Notes: generated by a model from the letters alone, not told the origin. Numbered from the stretch's first letter, positions 43,017-53,134 are shown. The stretch is DNA of 64,000 nucleotides from Corynebacterium humireducens NBRC 106098 = DSM 45392 (GCF_000819445.1 NZ_CP005286.1:1054001-1118000), one strand, 5' to 3'. Program-made: numbers and translations.

Positions 43017-44660
43017 ATGGCGGAGCTGACGATCTCCTCCGATGAGATCCGTAGCGCGATAGCGAACTACACCTCGAGCTACTCCGCGGAGGCCTCCCGT
43101 GAGGAGGTCGGCGTGGTCATTTCGGCAGCTGACGGTATTGCCCAGGTTTCGGGCCTCCCGTCGGTCATGGCGAATGAGCTGCTTGAGTTCCCGGGCGGCG
43201 TCATCGGCGTCGCACAGAACCTTGACACCGACACCGTGGGTGTCGTCGTGCTGGGTAACTTCGAGACCCTCACCGAGGGTGACGAGGTCCGACGGACCGG
43301 TGAGGTCCTGTCCATCCCCGTCGGCGAGGAGTTCCTCGGCCGAGTAATCAACCCCCTGGCACAGCCCATCGACGGCCTGGGTGCCATCGCCGCAGAGGAG
43401 AACCGCGTTCTCGAGCTGCAGGCCCCCTCCGTGCTGCAGCGTCAGCCCGTCGAGGAGCCGCTGGCCACCGGTATCAAGGCCATCGACGCGATGACCCCGA
43501 TCGGCCGTGGTCAGCGTCAGCTGATCATTGGTGACCGTAAGACCGGTAAGACCGCGGTCTGCATCGACACCATCCTCAACCAGAAGGCGAACTGGGAGTC
43601 CGGCGACAAGACCAAGCAGGTCCGCTGTGTCTACGTCGCCATCGGTCAGAAGGGCTCCACCATCGCAGCGGTCCGCAAGACCCTCGAGGAGCACGGCGCC
43701 CTGGAGTACACCACCATCGTGGCTGCTCCGGCCTCTGACTCCGCCGGCTTCAAGTGGCTGGCTCCGTTCACCGGTGCCGCACTGGCTCAGCACTGGATGT
43801 ACCAGGGTGCACACGTCCTGGTCATCTACGATGACCTGACCAAGCAGGCCGAGGCCTACCGTGCCATCTCCCTGCTGCTGCGCCGCCCGCCGGGCCGCGA
43901 GGCATACCCGGGTGACGTGTTCTACCTGCACTCCCGTCTGCTGGAGCGCGCCGCCAAGCTGTCCGACGACATGGGTGCCGGTTCCATCACCGCCCTCCCG
44001 ATCATCGAGACCAAGGCGAACGACGTGTCGGCCTTCATTCCGACCAACGTCATCTCCATCACCGACGGCCAGGTCTTCCTCGAGTCCGACCTGTTCAACC
44101 AGGGTGTCCGCCCGGCCATCAACGTCGGTGTCTCCGTCTCCCGAGTCGGTGGCGCCGCACAGACCAAGGGCATGAAGAAGGTCGCAGGTTCCCTGCGTCT
44201 GGACCTCGCCGCCTACCGTGACCTCGAGGCCTTCGCCACCTTCGCGTCTGACCTGGATGCCGCATCCAAGGCTCAGCTCGAGCGTGGTCAGCGTCTCGTC
44301 GAGCTGCTCAAGCAGGCCGAGAACTCCCCGCAGCCCGTCGAGTACCAGATCATCTCGATCTGGCTCGCCGGCGAGGGTGTCTTCGACGTCGTTCCCGTCG
44401 AGGACGTCCGCCGCTACGAGGCCGAGCTGCACGAGTACTTCCGCGCCAACAACCCGGAGGTCTACGAGCAGATCGCCGGTGGCGCTGCTCTGTCCGACGA
44501 GTCCCAGGCTGCCCTGCTGGCCGCCAACGACGAGTTCGCCAAGACCTTCCAGACCACTGATGGCCGCCCGGTCATCAACGAGCCGGAGGTCGACGCCCTG
44601 TCTGACGCAGAGCACAAGAAGACCCAGCTCACCGTCCCCCGCAAGACGGCCAAGAAGTAG
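43017..44660 (+). CDS. atpA: ATP synthase F1 subunit alpha
   Basis: The 547-residue non-catalytic nucleotide-binding subunit starts [18 protein letters not shown]. Walker A is GDRKTGKTA (about 172-180), the arginine finger region is [13 protein letters not shown], and LIIYDDLTK-like Walker B appears as [20 protein letters not shown] precedes the ATG at 43017; the ATG at 42984 lacks such support. Confidence 0.97.
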   Translation: MAELTISSDEIRSAIANYTSSYSAEASREEVGVVISAADGIAQVSGLPSVMANELLEFPGGVIGVAQNLDTDTVGVVVLGNFETLTEGDEVRRTGEVLSIPVGEEFLGRVINPLAQPIDGLGAIAAEENRVLELQAPSVLQRQPVEEPLATGIKAIDAMTPIGRGQRQLIIGDRKTGKTAVCIDTILNQKANWESGDKTKQVRCVYVAIGQKGSTIAAVRKTLEEHGALEYTTIVAAPASDSAGFKWLAPFTGAALAQHWMYQGAHVLVIYDDLTKQAEAYRAISLLLRRPPGREAYPGDVFYLHSRLLERAAKLSDDMGAGSITALPIIETKANDVSAFIPTNVISITDGQVFLESDLFNQGVRPAINVGVSVSRVGGAAQTKGMKKVAGSLRLDLAAYRDLEAFATFASDLDAASKAQLERGQRLVELLKQAENSPQPVEYQIISIWLAGEGVFDVVPVEDVRRYEAELHEYFRANNPEVYEQIAGGAALSDESQAALLAANDEFAKTFQTTDGRPVINEPEVDALSDAEHKKTQLTVPRKTAKK

Positions 44661-44713
44661 GGCCTCGATGCCCACTGAAACCGTCAACATCAACGAAGGG
44701 AGGAGTGTGAACC

Positions 44714-45688
44714 ATGGCTAATCTTCGCGAATTGCGTGACCGTATCCGGTCCGTCAACTCGACCAAGAAGATCACCAAGGCTCAGGAGCTGATCGCCACC
44801 TCGCGCATCACCAAGGCTCAGGCCAAGGTCGAGGCATCCCTGCCGTACGCGCAGGAGCTGTCCGACATGATGGAGCGTCTGGCTGAGGCGAGTTCGCTCG
44901 ACCACCCGATGCTTCACGAGCGTGAAGACGGCAACGTGGCCGCCATCCTCGTGGTCTCTTCCGACCGCGGCATGGCCGGTGGCTACAACCACAACGTCTT
45001 CAAGAAGGCTGCCGAGCTGCAGAAGAAGCTCGAGGAGGCCGGCTACGAGGTCGTCCGTTACGTGACCGGTGGCAAGGCCGTCGGCTACTACAAGTTCCGT
45101 GACGAGCCCGTCGCGGGCCAGTGGACCGGTTTCTCCCAGGATCCGTCCTGGGAGGCCACCCACGACGTCCGCCGCCACCTCATCGAGGGCTTCAACGCCA
45201 GCTCCAAGGGCGAGGCCAAGTACCGCGAGGGCGTCAACACTGACGGCCAGGCGATCCGTGGCTTCGACCAGGTGCACGTGGTGTACACCGAGTTCGTGTC
45301 CATGCTGTCCCAGGTTCCGGTCGCACACCAGCTGCTGCCGATCGAGCCTGTCATCCGTGAGGATGTGCTCGACACCGGCGAGTCCATGCAGGACACCGGC
45401 GGAGAGATCGGACCGGACGTCGAGTTCGAGCCGGACGCAGACACCCTGATGGACGCACTTCTGCCGAAGTACGTGTCCCGCCGTCTGTTCGCGATGTTCC
45501 TCGAGGCTTCCGCAGCCGAGTCCGCATCGCGCCGTAACGCCATGAAGTCTGCGACTGACAACGCGTCGGCACTGGTCAAGGACCTGTCGCGCGTGGCCAA
45601 CCAGGCCCGTCAGGCACAGATCACCCAGGAAATCACAGAGATCGTCGGTGGCGCTGGCGCGCTCGCCGAAAGCGGAGAAAGTGACTAG
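44714..45688 (+). CDS. atpG: ATP synthase F1 subunit gamma
   Basis: The 324-residue central-stalk subunit has the N-terminal helix LRDRIRSVNSTKKITKAQEL and a C-terminal helix with SRRNAMKSATDNASALVKDL and RQAQITQEITEIVGGAGAL. Its middle contains an actinobacterial acidic insertion (about 205-245, with EDVLDTGESMQDTGGEIG). GGGAGGAG lies upstream of the ATG. Confidence 0.96.
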   Translation: MANLRELRDRIRSVNSTKKITKAQELIATSRITKAQAKVEASLPYAQELSDMMERLAEASSLDHPMLHEREDGNVAAILVVSSDRGMAGGYNHNVFKKAAELQKKLEEAGYEVVRYVTGGKAVGYYKFRDEPVAGQWTGFSQDPSWEATHDVRRHLIEGFNASSKGEAKYREGVNTDGQAIRGFDQVHVVYTEFVSMLSQVPVAHQLLPIEPVIREDVLDTGESMQDTGGEIGPDVEFEPDADTLMDALLPKYVSRRLFAMFLEASAAESASRRNAMKSATDNASALVKDLSRVANQARQAQITQEITEIVGGAGALAESGESD

Positions 45689-47137
<1,449 letters not shown>

Positions 47138-47149
47138 GAGGAGACGCAC

Positions 47150-47521
47150 ATGGCTGACATCACCGTTGAACTGGTCGCCGTGGAGCGCATGCTCTGGTCG
47201 GGTACGGCCAGCATCGTCACCGCGCAGACCACTGAGGGTGAGATCGGCGTGCTGTCGGGTCACGAGCCGATGCTCGGGCAGCTGCGCGAGAACGGCGTCG
47301 TGACCATCCGTCCGACCGACGGCGACAGGCTCGTCGCCGGCGTGCAGGGTGGCTTCCTCTCCGTTTCCCCGGAGAAGGTCACCATCCTCGCGGATTACGC
47401 GATCTGGGCCGACGAGGTTGACTCCTCGCTGGCCGAGTCCCAGCTGCAGGACGAGGACGAGTCTGTGCGCGCACGCGCGGAGGCTTCGCTCAACGCCGTG
47501 CGCCGTAAGGCTGAGGGCTAA
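47150..47521 (+). CDS. atpC: ATP synthase F1 subunit epsilon
   Basis: The 123-residue rotor subunit has the N-terminal beta-sandwich ([36 protein letters not shown]) and a C-terminal helical hairpin. GGAGGAG lies 8 nt upstream of the ATG. It ends the operon ahead of a strong terminator. Confidence 0.96.
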   Translation: MADITVELVAVERMLWSGTASIVTAQTTEGEIGVLSGHEPMLGQLRENGVVTIRPTDGDRLVAGVQGGFLSVSPEKVTILADYAIWADEVDSSLAESQLQDEDESVRARAEASLNAVRRKAEG

Positions 47522-47551
47522 ATCCGAGGCGCCGCCTCTACCTCTCTCGGA

Positions 47552-47586
47552 CCGGCACCCGCCAGCGTCATGCTGGCGGGTGCCGG
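47552..47586 (+). terminator. atp operon terminator
   Basis: A perfect 15-bp stem (CCGGCACCCGCCAGC / GCTGGCGGGTGCCGG) with a GTCAT loop is followed by CCTTTCC, 31 bp after atpC. Confidence 0.92.
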
Positions 47587-47590
47587 CCTT

Positions 47591-47610
47591 TCCGCGCTTT
47601 CCGACGCCCC
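47591..47610 (-). repeat. GTCGGMAAGC repeat, intergenic copy
   Basis: The minus strand reads GGGGCGTCGGAAAGCGCGGA between the atp terminator and the next promoter. Confidence 0.5.
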
Positions 47611-47611
47611 C

Positions 47612-47641
47612 TTGACACCCTCATGTGATGTGGGTTACAGT
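47612..47641 (+). promoter_or_regulatory. Promoter of the candidate small RNA, with overlapping CRP-like box
   Basis: TTGACA (47612-47617), an 18-bp spacer and TACAGT (47636-47641) make one of the best promoters in the window. TGTGATGTGGGTTACA (47624-47639), a one-mismatch CRP/GlxR box, fills the spacer and overlaps the -10 box, so bound regulator would block transcription. Confidence 0.65.
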
Positions 47642-47647
47642 GATCGG

Positions 47648-47745
47648 ACAAGCTTCACAGAGCACATCGAGAGACAGGTTCTGTGAAGAAGTGGACCCCG
47701 GGTGTTCCGCCGAGAGGCGGGGACCCGGGGTCTGCGCGTTCCGCG
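47648..47745 (+). ncRNA. Candidate structured small RNA (or leader of the next gene)
   Basis: Downstream of a strong promoter, two hairpins follow each other. The first is CTTCACAGA (47653-47661) with TCTGTGAAG (47680-47688), 9 bp perfect, 18-nt loop. The second is GACCCCGGGT (47694-47703) with ACCCGGGGTC (47723-47732), 10 bp perfect, topped by CCGCC/GGCGG with a GAGA tetraloop. No open frame with a ribosome site lies within. The 3' end is not marked by T residues, so the end is a guess. It does not match the 6C or other RNA families I know. The next start codon is at 47827, so it could instead be a regulatory leader. Confidence 0.45.
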
Positions 47746-47826
47746 GCAGGGGCGGATCGGCCCACTTCGTTATTGGGCCGGTGGTGACTAAGATTGACCC
47801 TTAACCGTCGAGAAAGGGGTACGTCT

Positions 47827-48294
47827 GTGGAGATCGTGGCCTGGGTAGTGGGTGTCGTCGTTCTACTGGCTGTGCTGCTGGCACTGTGGCGCTTCCTCAC
47901 GCTGCGGTCACGGGGACAGACGGTCCTGCTGCGTCGCCTGCCGGCCTCGGGGCTGCACGGCTGGCGCCACGGGACGCTGCGTTACGACGGCGACCAGCTC
48001 CTCTACTACAAGCTGCGTTCCCTCTCCCCGCGCGCCGACCATGTCTTCCACCGTCAGCAGCTCGAGTTCCTCGACTCGCGGAACGTCTCGGAGGAGGAGG
48101 GTGGCTTCATGTCGCGGGACCTGCGTATCGCCACCCTGTCCGACGACCATGACGTCCGCTACGAGTTCGCCCTCGACCAGCACGGTCTCATGGCGCTGAC
48201 GGCCTGGGTGGAGGCCGCCCCCGACATCCGCCACGAGCGGATCGACTACGCCGCGCTGCGCGACAGGATCACCCGGGGCAAGAACGGGAAGTAG
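47827..48294 (+). CDS. DUF2550 membrane-anchored protein
   Basis: The 155-residue protein has one N-terminal membrane segment ([20 protein letters not shown], residues about 4-23). A soluble domain follows with [22 protein letters not shown] and [14 protein letters not shown], the actinobacterial DUF2550 pattern. The GTG at 47827 is preferred because AAAGGGG lies 8 nt upstream; a TTG at 47794 is possible. In mycobacteria and corynebacteria this gene regularly follows the atp operon. The function is unknown. Confidence 0.85.
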   Translation: MEIVAWVVGVVVLLAVLLALWRFLTLRSRGQTVLLRRLPASGLHGWRHGTLRYDGDQLLYYKLRSLSPRADHVFHRQQLEFLDSRNVSEEEGGFMSRDLRIATLSDDHDVRYEFALDQHGLMALTAWVEAAPDIRHERIDYAALRDRITRGKNGK

Positions 48295-48301
48295 TCCCGG
48301 C

Positions 48302-48307
48302 TAGGGT
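48302..48307 (+). promoter_or_regulatory. nucS -10 box, leaderless
   Basis: TAGGGT, then GGGTCGC, then the nucS ATG (48315). Confidence 0.5.
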
Positions 48308-48314
48308 GGGTCGC

Positions 48315-49007
48315 ATGCGTTTAGTCATCGCCCGTTGTTCCGTGGATTACGTCGGCCGCCTGGAGGCACACCTGCCCATGGCGGACCGCCTGCTCATGAT
48401 CAAGGCCGACGGCTCGGTGTCCGTCCACGCCGACGACCGGGCCTACAAGCCCCTCAACTGGATGACCCCGCCCTGCACCCTCACAGAGACGTCCATCAGG
48501 AACATCGACGATGAGGACACGGGCGAGCAGCTGTGGATCGTGGAGAACAGCAAGGGGGAGCAGCTGCGGATCACCATCGAGGAGATCCACCACGAGACCA
48601 ACCACGACCTGGGCACGGACCCGGGCCTGGTCAAGGACGGCGTCGAGGCGCACCTCCAGGAGCTGCTGGCCGAGCACATCACCACCCTCGGTGAGGGCTA
48701 CAGCCTCGTGCGCCGGGAGTTCCCCACGGCCATCGGCCCGGTGGACCTGCTGGCCCGTGACCAGGACGGCGAGACCGTCGCCGTGGAGGTCAAGCGCCGC
48801 GGCGGGATCGACGGCGTCGAGCAGCTCACCCGCTACCTCGAGCTGCTCAACCGCGACGAGCTGCTCAGCCCGGTCCGTGGCGTGTTCGCCGCCCAGGAGA
48901 TCAAGCCGCAGGCCCGGCTGCTCGCCGAGGACCGCGGCATCCGCTGCGTCACGCTGGACTACCAGGCCCTGCGCGGCATCGAGTCCGACGAGCTCCGGCT
49001 GTTCTGA
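48315..49007 (+). CDS. nucS: Mismatch-specific endonuclease NucS (EndoMS)
   Basis: The 230-residue nuclease replaces MutS/MutL mismatch repair in actinobacteria, cutting both strands at mispaired bases. The N-terminal domain starts [20 protein letters not shown]; the C-terminal nuclease domain has GPVDLLARD (metal Asp) and VAVEVKRRG (EVK catalytic pair). The last residues DELRLF are the beta-clamp binding motif. The ATG at 48315 is leaderless; a GTG at 48306 lies inside the -10 box. Its stop overlaps the start of the next gene. Confidence 0.95.
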   Translation: MRLVIARCSVDYVGRLEAHLPMADRLLMIKADGSVSVHADDRAYKPLNWMTPPCTLTETSIRNIDDEDTGEQLWIVENSKGEQLRITIEEIHHETNHDLGTDPGLVKDGVEAHLQELLAEHITTLGEGYSLVRREFPTAIGPVDLLARDQDGETVAVEVKRRGGIDGVEQLTRYLELLNRDELLSPVRGVFAAQEIKPQARLLAEDRGIRCVTLDYQALRGIESDELRLF

Positions 49008-49315
49008 TGGGGCGGCGGAACCGTCCGGCGCGGTCGCGGGGGCGTCGGGAGGCCCGGAAACCACCACGTGAGCTGCCCCGCGACGGCAGCGCCTTCTACG
49101 GCACGCAGGCGGTCGAGGGGCCGTCGTGGACGCAGGGGGAGATGTACCTCTTCCGGCACATGGGCAGCCACGCGGCGCAGAAGTTCTACGTCTGCCCGGG
49201 CTGCAACCAGAACATCCCGCCCGGTGTCGCCCACATCGTCGCCTGGCCACGGGACACGGGTCGGGGAGCGGACGACCGCCGTCACTGGCACCGGCACTGC
49301 TGGGACCGTCGCTGA
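49007..49315 (+). CDS. Small zinc-ribbon-like protein coupled to nucS
   Basis: The 102-residue basic protein begins with an Arg/Pro-rich stretch (residues about 2-25) and has VCPGCNQNIPPG (about 62-73) followed by HWHRHCW near the end, a probable zinc site of two Cys plus His/Cys. Similar actinobacterial proteins are often labelled ATP/GTP-binding without evidence; I see no Walker motif. The ATG shares a base with the nucS TGA, so translation is coupled. Role unknown; linkage suggests a possible link to mismatch repair. Confidence 0.75.
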   Translation: MGRRNRPARSRGRREARKPPRELPRDGSAFYGTQAVEGPSWTQGEMYLFRHMGSHAAQKFYVCPGCNQNIPPGVAHIVAWPRDTGRGADDRRHWHRHCWDRR

Positions 49316-49326
49316 GTTCCGACAGG

Positions 49327-49332
49327 TAGCCT
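49327..49332 (+). promoter_or_regulatory. -10 box of the thiamine-binding-type gene, leaderless
   Basis: TAGCCT, then GGTGGGC, then ATG (49340). Confidence 0.45.
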
Positions 49333-49339
49333 GGTGGGC

Positions 49340-49636
49340 ATGATCATCGCTTTTTCCGTGGCGCCGACGGTCACCGCGACCCCGAACGCCGAGATGTCCG
49401 CCGCCGTGGCGGAAGCCGTCCGCATCGTGCGTGAATCCGGTCTGCCGAACGAGACCAACGCCATGTTCACCCTCGTGGAGGGGGAGTGGGACGAGGTCAT
49501 GGACGTGGTCAGGCGCGCCACCTTCGCCGTCGCCGAGGTCTCACCCCGCGTGTCCCTGGTGCTCAAGGCCGACATAAGGGCCGGGTTCACGGACATGATG
49601 CACGAGAAGATCGAATCGCTCGAGAAGCACTTCTAA
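49340..49636 (+). CDS. Thiamine-binding-type protein (MTH1187/YkoF family, DUF77)
   Basis: The 98-residue protein follows the family pattern: IIAFSVAPTV at the start, EMSAAVAEAVRIVRESGLPN, NAMFTLVEGEWDEVMDVVRR, and a VSLVLKADIRAG strand. Family members form ferredoxin-like dimers or tetramers; some bind thiamine or its pyrimidine part. No thiamine gene is adjacent. The start at 49340 gives a leaderless transcript. Confidence 0.82.
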   Translation: MIIAFSVAPTVTATPNAEMSAAVAEAVRIVRESGLPNETNAMFTLVEGEWDEVMDVVRRATFAVAEVSPRVSLVLKADIRAGFTDMMHEKIESLEKHF

Positions 49637-49645
49637 GGAGAACAC

Positions 49646-50557
49646 TTGAACACCCCGCACCGCTACGTCTCCGGAGCCATCGATCTGGGGGAGGTCAAGG
49701 CCCGCGCCGAGGCCCGTGAGCAGGCAGCGGCGGCCGCCGCGCGCCCGCACACCGGCTCCGGCCCCGCGCCCTTCCTCACCGTCACGGTCGAGAACTTCGA
49801 GACGGAGATCGTCCGCCGCTCCCTGGAGGTGCCCGTCGTGGTCCTCGTGGGTTCCCCACGCAGCCCGGAGTCCGAGCAGCTGCGCATCGACCTCGAGAAC
49901 CTCGCCACCGCCGCCGGCCTGGCCTACATCGTCGGCTACGTCGACGCCGACGTCACCCCGCAGGTCGCCCAGGCCTTCGGCGTGCAGGTGCTGCCGACGG
50001 TCATCGCGCTGGGCGGCGGCCGCCCGATGACCCAGTTCGAGGGCGCGCAGCCCATCGACTCGCTGCGGCAGTGGCTCGACACCCTCGTCGAGCAGGTCGG
50101 CCCGCAGCTCTCCGGCCTGCAGGAGACCGAGGAGGAGGTCCCCGAGGACCCGCGTCTGCAGGACGCCCTCGCGGCCCTGAACACCGGTGACTTCGACGCC
50201 GCCATCGCCGTCTACGACGAGATCCTCACCGAGAACCCCGGAGACACCGACATCGCCCAGGCCCGGGACACCGCGAAGCTGCTCAAGCGCCTCGACCCGC
50301 AGAACCGCACCGAGGACCCGGTGGCGGCGGCGGACGCCGCGCCGGAGGACGTCGAGAAGCAGTTCACCGCCGCCGACGCAGAGGTCGTCGCCGGAACCCC
50401 GGAGCGGGCCTTCGAGCGTCTCATCGCGCTCATGACCGCGGTGCCCGGCGAGAAGCTGCGCGTGCGCGACCGCCTCGTCGAGCTCTTCGCGCTTTTCGAC
50501 GCCGCCGATCCCCGCGTCACCGCCGCCCGCACGCAGATGGCCTCGGCGCTGTTCTGA
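49646..50557 (+). CDS. Thioredoxin-fold/TPR protein without redox cysteines (CnoX/YbbN-like)
   Basis: The 303-residue protein starts with TTG at 49646 behind AAGGAG. A thioredoxin fold spans residues about 45-155, but the usual WCGPC site is SPRSPES, so it cannot do dithiol chemistry. The cis-Pro block is QVLPTVIAL. The C-terminal half has TPR-like helices (EDPRLQDALAALNTGDFDAA and later ERAFERLIALM). This architecture matches YbbN/CnoX holdase co-chaperones. It has no signal peptide. It lies 9 bp after the thiamine-binding-type gene. Confidence 0.85.
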   Translation: MNTPHRYVSGAIDLGEVKARAEAREQAAAAAARPHTGSGPAPFLTVTVENFETEIVRRSLEVPVVVLVGSPRSPESEQLRIDLENLATAAGLAYIVGYVDADVTPQVAQAFGVQVLPTVIALGGGRPMTQFEGAQPIDSLRQWLDTLVEQVGPQLSGLQETEEEVPEDPRLQDALAALNTGDFDAAIAVYDEILTENPGDTDIAQARDTAKLLKRLDPQNRTEDPVAAADAAPEDVEKQFTAADAEVVAGTPERAFERLIALMTAVPGEKLRVRDRLVELFALFDAADPRVTAARTQMASALF

Positions 50558-50572
50558 CGGGCTCGGTGACCG

Positions 50573-51145
50573 TCAGGCGTCCAGCGGGGCGTGGAGGCCC
50601 CCGAGTTCCGGCCCGCCGGCGTCCCGGGCGGTGACCCAGGCGTCATGGAGCCACATGGCGGTGTTGCGGCGTGAGTGGCTGCTGTTCCACTCGATGTCGC
50701 GCTCATAGGTGATGATCCGGTTGCCGGTGCCGACGATCACCCACGTGTACAGCCCCGAGCTGTGACGGGTCTTCACCTTCATCCCGGACACCGTCTCGCG
50801 TTCGCCGGTCGCCGTGGTGATGGTCTCGTCGTGCCGGTCGATCCACTGCACCGCGAGACCGGCGGCGAGGTCGGGGTCGAGGTCACGGAGGAACTCGCGG
50901 GCGACCTGTTCGGCGTCCCGGGGAGTGGGCATGGCGTCGGCAGTGAATCCGACGGTCTGCCGGGTGTACCCGTAGAGGGTGTCGTCGTCACCGTGGACGA
51001 CGGTGACATGTGCACCGCCGTATCCGACGTCGCCGGCGGGGTGGTGACGGGTGACGGTGACGGGCAGACCCGACTGCTTCTCGTGTCTGATGGTGGTCCC
51101 GGTGAAGTTCCCGGGGATGGACAGAGCGGGATGGAGTGTGGACAT
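50573..51145 (-). CDS. Hypothetical protein downstream of the MFS gene
   Basis: The 190-residue protein has no signal peptide, membrane segment or cysteine. It has beta-rich segments (SGLPVTVTRHHPAGDVGYGG, VSGMKVKTRHSSGLYTWVIV) and an acidic helix with AREFLRDLDPDLAAG. I recognise no family. AAAGGAA lies 5 nt upstream of the ATG. It lies 48 bp after the broken MFS gene on the same strand, probably one transcript. Confidence 0.7.
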   Translation of the reverse strand: MSTLHPALSIPGNFTGTTIRHEKQSGLPVTVTRHHPAGDVGYGGAHVTVVHGDDDTLYGYTRQTVGFTADAMPTPRDAEQVAREFLRDLDPDLAAGLAVQWIDRHDETITTATGERETVSGMKVKTRHSSGLYTWVIVGTGNRIITYERDIEWNSSHSRRNTAMWLHDAWVTARDAGGPELGGLHAPLDA

Positions 51146-51193
51146 GATCTTCCTTTGTGGTGTTTGAGTACAGGGGAGAGGCCGGGAGGTGGA

Positions 51194-52405
51194 TCACTGC
51201 GGGCGGGTGGCCAGTGCAGTCGAGTACAGGGCGAGCAGGAGACAGGGCACGGCGAGAAGAGCGGTGCCGTTGACGAGTGCGGCCTGGGGGACGGCCCCGG
51301 CGAGCGCGGTCACGGGCAGGGGCGCCAGGCTGGCGCCGAGGAAGAGCGAGAAGGTGTAGAGCGCGGTGACGCTGCCCTGCTGCGCGGGCGCCAGCGCGGT
51401 GAGTGCCTGGATCGTGGCCGGGGCCAGCACGGAGACACAGGCGGCGAGAACAAACATGCCGACTCCGGCCCCGAGCGCCGTTCCGCCTGCGAACGTGAGG
51501 AAGAGGGCGGCTGCTGCGCCGCCGGCGAAAGCAGTGAGCATGCGTGCTCGGGGGCTGACGCCGATGAGCCATCGGGACGCCGCACCCGCCCAGATCAGGG
51601 CGGGTACCGCGCTGAGACGCAGCATCAGGAGCTCGCTGTCCGGGTACCGGTTGCTGAGCCCGAGCGCGGCATACAGGGCCACGAAGGGACCCAGAACCGC
51701 CAGGGTCGCCCCCAGGAGCAGGCTGACACGGCGTTGCCTGATCAGACCGACGAGGACTGTGGCGGGGTTCCCGCCTGCGGGGGCACCGGGACTGACCGGC
51801 CGCACGGCGATGGCGACGACCACCCACCCGGCCGCCAGCACCACGGCGCTGGCGGCGAAGAACCAGCGCCACGACCCGACCATGAGCACCAGTTGAGCGG
51901 ACACCTGGGCGATGGCGGCCGCAGCCAGGAAGGAGCTTGTCAGCACGGTGACGGCGATCATGCGCACCGCACCCGGCAGCCGCGCGCCGACATAGGCGAA
52001 GACGGAGGGCGCGAAACCCGCGGCGCCGGCGCCCTGGAGCACGCGGCCGGCCAGGAGCCATTCCATCGACGGGGCAGCGGCGACCAGAACTGTGGCGGTC
52101 ACCAGCACGGCCAGACCGGTGAGCAGGCAGCGCCTGGGTCCGTACCTGTCCACCATCGGACCCCAGAGGAGGAAGCCGACCGCGTAGGACGCACCGAAGA
52201 GGGTCTACACCCAGTCGGCTGTCGCCGGGGCGGCCCCCAGATCCCGGGCGGCAGCGGGGCCGAGGACAAGCGCGCCGTAGAGCTGGGAGAGCACGGTGAG
52301 GGCCAGCAGGACGAGGAACGCCACCAGCACCGGGGGTCGCTCCAGGACGCCGGGGAACGAGGGGGAGCGGGGTGGTCGGGTGAGGAAGGCAGGTGGGGTG
52401 TGCAT
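51194..52405 (-). pseudogene. MFS drug-efflux-type transporter interrupted by an amber stop
   Basis: One reading frame runs from the ATG at 52405 to the stop at 51194 (404 codons) apart from a single TAG at 52207-52205 (codon 67). Residues before (ending ATADWV) and after (TLFGASYAVGFLLWGP then MVDRYGPRR) read as one typical MFS helix 2 and motif A loop; a Gln codon CAG at that place would restore it with one base change. Eleven to twelve membrane segments are otherwise present. The gene is divergent from a TetR gene across a palindromic operator, the usual arrangement for a repressed exporter. A sequencing error is an alternative. Confidence 0.85.
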
Positions 52406-52412
52406 GACCCCG

Positions 52413-52418
52413 AGGCTA
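52413..52418 (-). promoter_or_regulatory. MFS gene -10 box, leaderless
   Basis: The minus strand reads TAGCCT, then CGGGGTC, then ATG (52405). Confidence 0.45.
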
Positions 52419-52421
52419 CAA

Positions 52422-52437
52422 CCAACTAGTTAGTTGG
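52422..52437. promoter_or_regulatory. TetR-type operator
   Basis: CCAACTA and TAGTTGG are perfect 7-bp inverted arms 2 bp apart. Further related half-sites (CAACTA at 52439, TTGGTTG at 52450) extend towards tetR. The operator lies between the two divergent promoters. Confidence 0.7.
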
Positions 52438-52453
52438 GCAACTATCCGGTTGG

Positions 52454-52482
52454 TTGTTCCGTGGGTCGGGCCGACCTACCAT
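52454..52482 (+). promoter_or_regulatory. tetR promoter, leaderless
   Basis: TTGTTC (52454-52459), a 17-bp spacer and TACCAT (52477-52482), then 6 nt to the ATG. Confidence 0.45.
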
Positions 52483-52488
52483 GGAGCC

Positions 52489-53073
52489 ATGACAGGTCCG
52501 GAAGCCACCAAACGAGCACTTCTCGACGCCGGGCGTGCGGAGTTCGCCCGCCACGGCCTGGCCGGAGCCCGCACCGACCGGATCGCGGCCCACGCCGGCG
52601 TGAACAAGCAGCGCATCTACGCCTACTTCGGCAACAAGGAGGGCATGTTCCATGCCGTGCTCGCCGACGCACTCGACTCGCTGCTCGGCGTCGTCCCCTA
52701 CCCGGAGGGGGACCTCACACCACCGCAGTTCCTCAGCGCCTACGTGCAGGCGGTGAGCGACTACCACGCGCAGCACCCCGACCTGCTGCGACTGCTCCAG
52801 TGGGAGGGACTCGAGCTGGGGGCCTCGGAACGGACCACCGACTCCCGGTCCGGGTACTACCGCGACAAGGTCGCATCCTTCGCGGAACACCTCCGACTCG
52901 ACCCGGAGGAGGCCGCACCGCTGCTCTTCGGGGTGATCGGTCTGGCGGCCTGGCCCCATGTCGTCCCGCAACTGGCCGCGCTCATCCTCGACAAGGAGGC
53001 GGACCAGTCGCAGGAGGCGGCGATGGACTGGGCCTGCCGGCACGTCAGGGCCCTGGCCGGGCCCGACCTCTAG
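52489..53073 (+). CDS. TetR-family transcriptional regulator
   Basis: The 194-residue protein has the TetR N-terminal domain: TKRALLDAGRAEFARHGLAG, then TDRIAAHAGVNKQRIYAYF with GNKEGMFHAVL (residues about 8-58). The C-terminal ligand domain is helical (YHAQHPDLLRLLQWEGLELG). It most likely represses the divergent MFS exporter and itself. The ATG at 52489 was chosen for its leaderless promoter and homologous start. Confidence 0.88.
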   Translation: MTGPEATKRALLDAGRAEFARHGLAGARTDRIAAHAGVNKQRIYAYFGNKEGMFHAVLADALDSLLGVVPYPEGDLTPPQFLSAYVQAVSDYHAQHPDLLRLLQWEGLELGASERTTDSRSGYYRDKVASFAEHLRLDPEEAAPLLFGVIGLAAWPHVVPQLAALILDKEADQSQEAAMDWACRHVRALAGPDL

Positions 53074-53082
53074 ACAACGGCG

Positions 53083-53116
53083 AGGGCCCGCCCCCGGATG
53101 ACCGGGGGCGGGCCCT
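53083..53116. terminator. Bidirectional terminator between tetR and glgB
   Basis: A perfect 15-bp stem (AGGGCCCGCCCCCGG / CCGGGGGCGGGCCCT) with an ATGA loop lies between the convergent genes. Confidence 0.9.
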
Positions 53117-53134
53117 GTGGCGTCGAAAAGCGAC

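Noticed and set aside
47648..47745. 6C RNA as identity for the candidate small RNA
   Set aside because: The 6C motif needs C-runs in both loops. Here the loops are purine-rich or GAGA.
52205..52207. Reading the MFS TAG as a recoded amino acid
   Set aside because: No pyrrolysine or other recoding signal is seen and a simple CAG-to-TAG change explains it.
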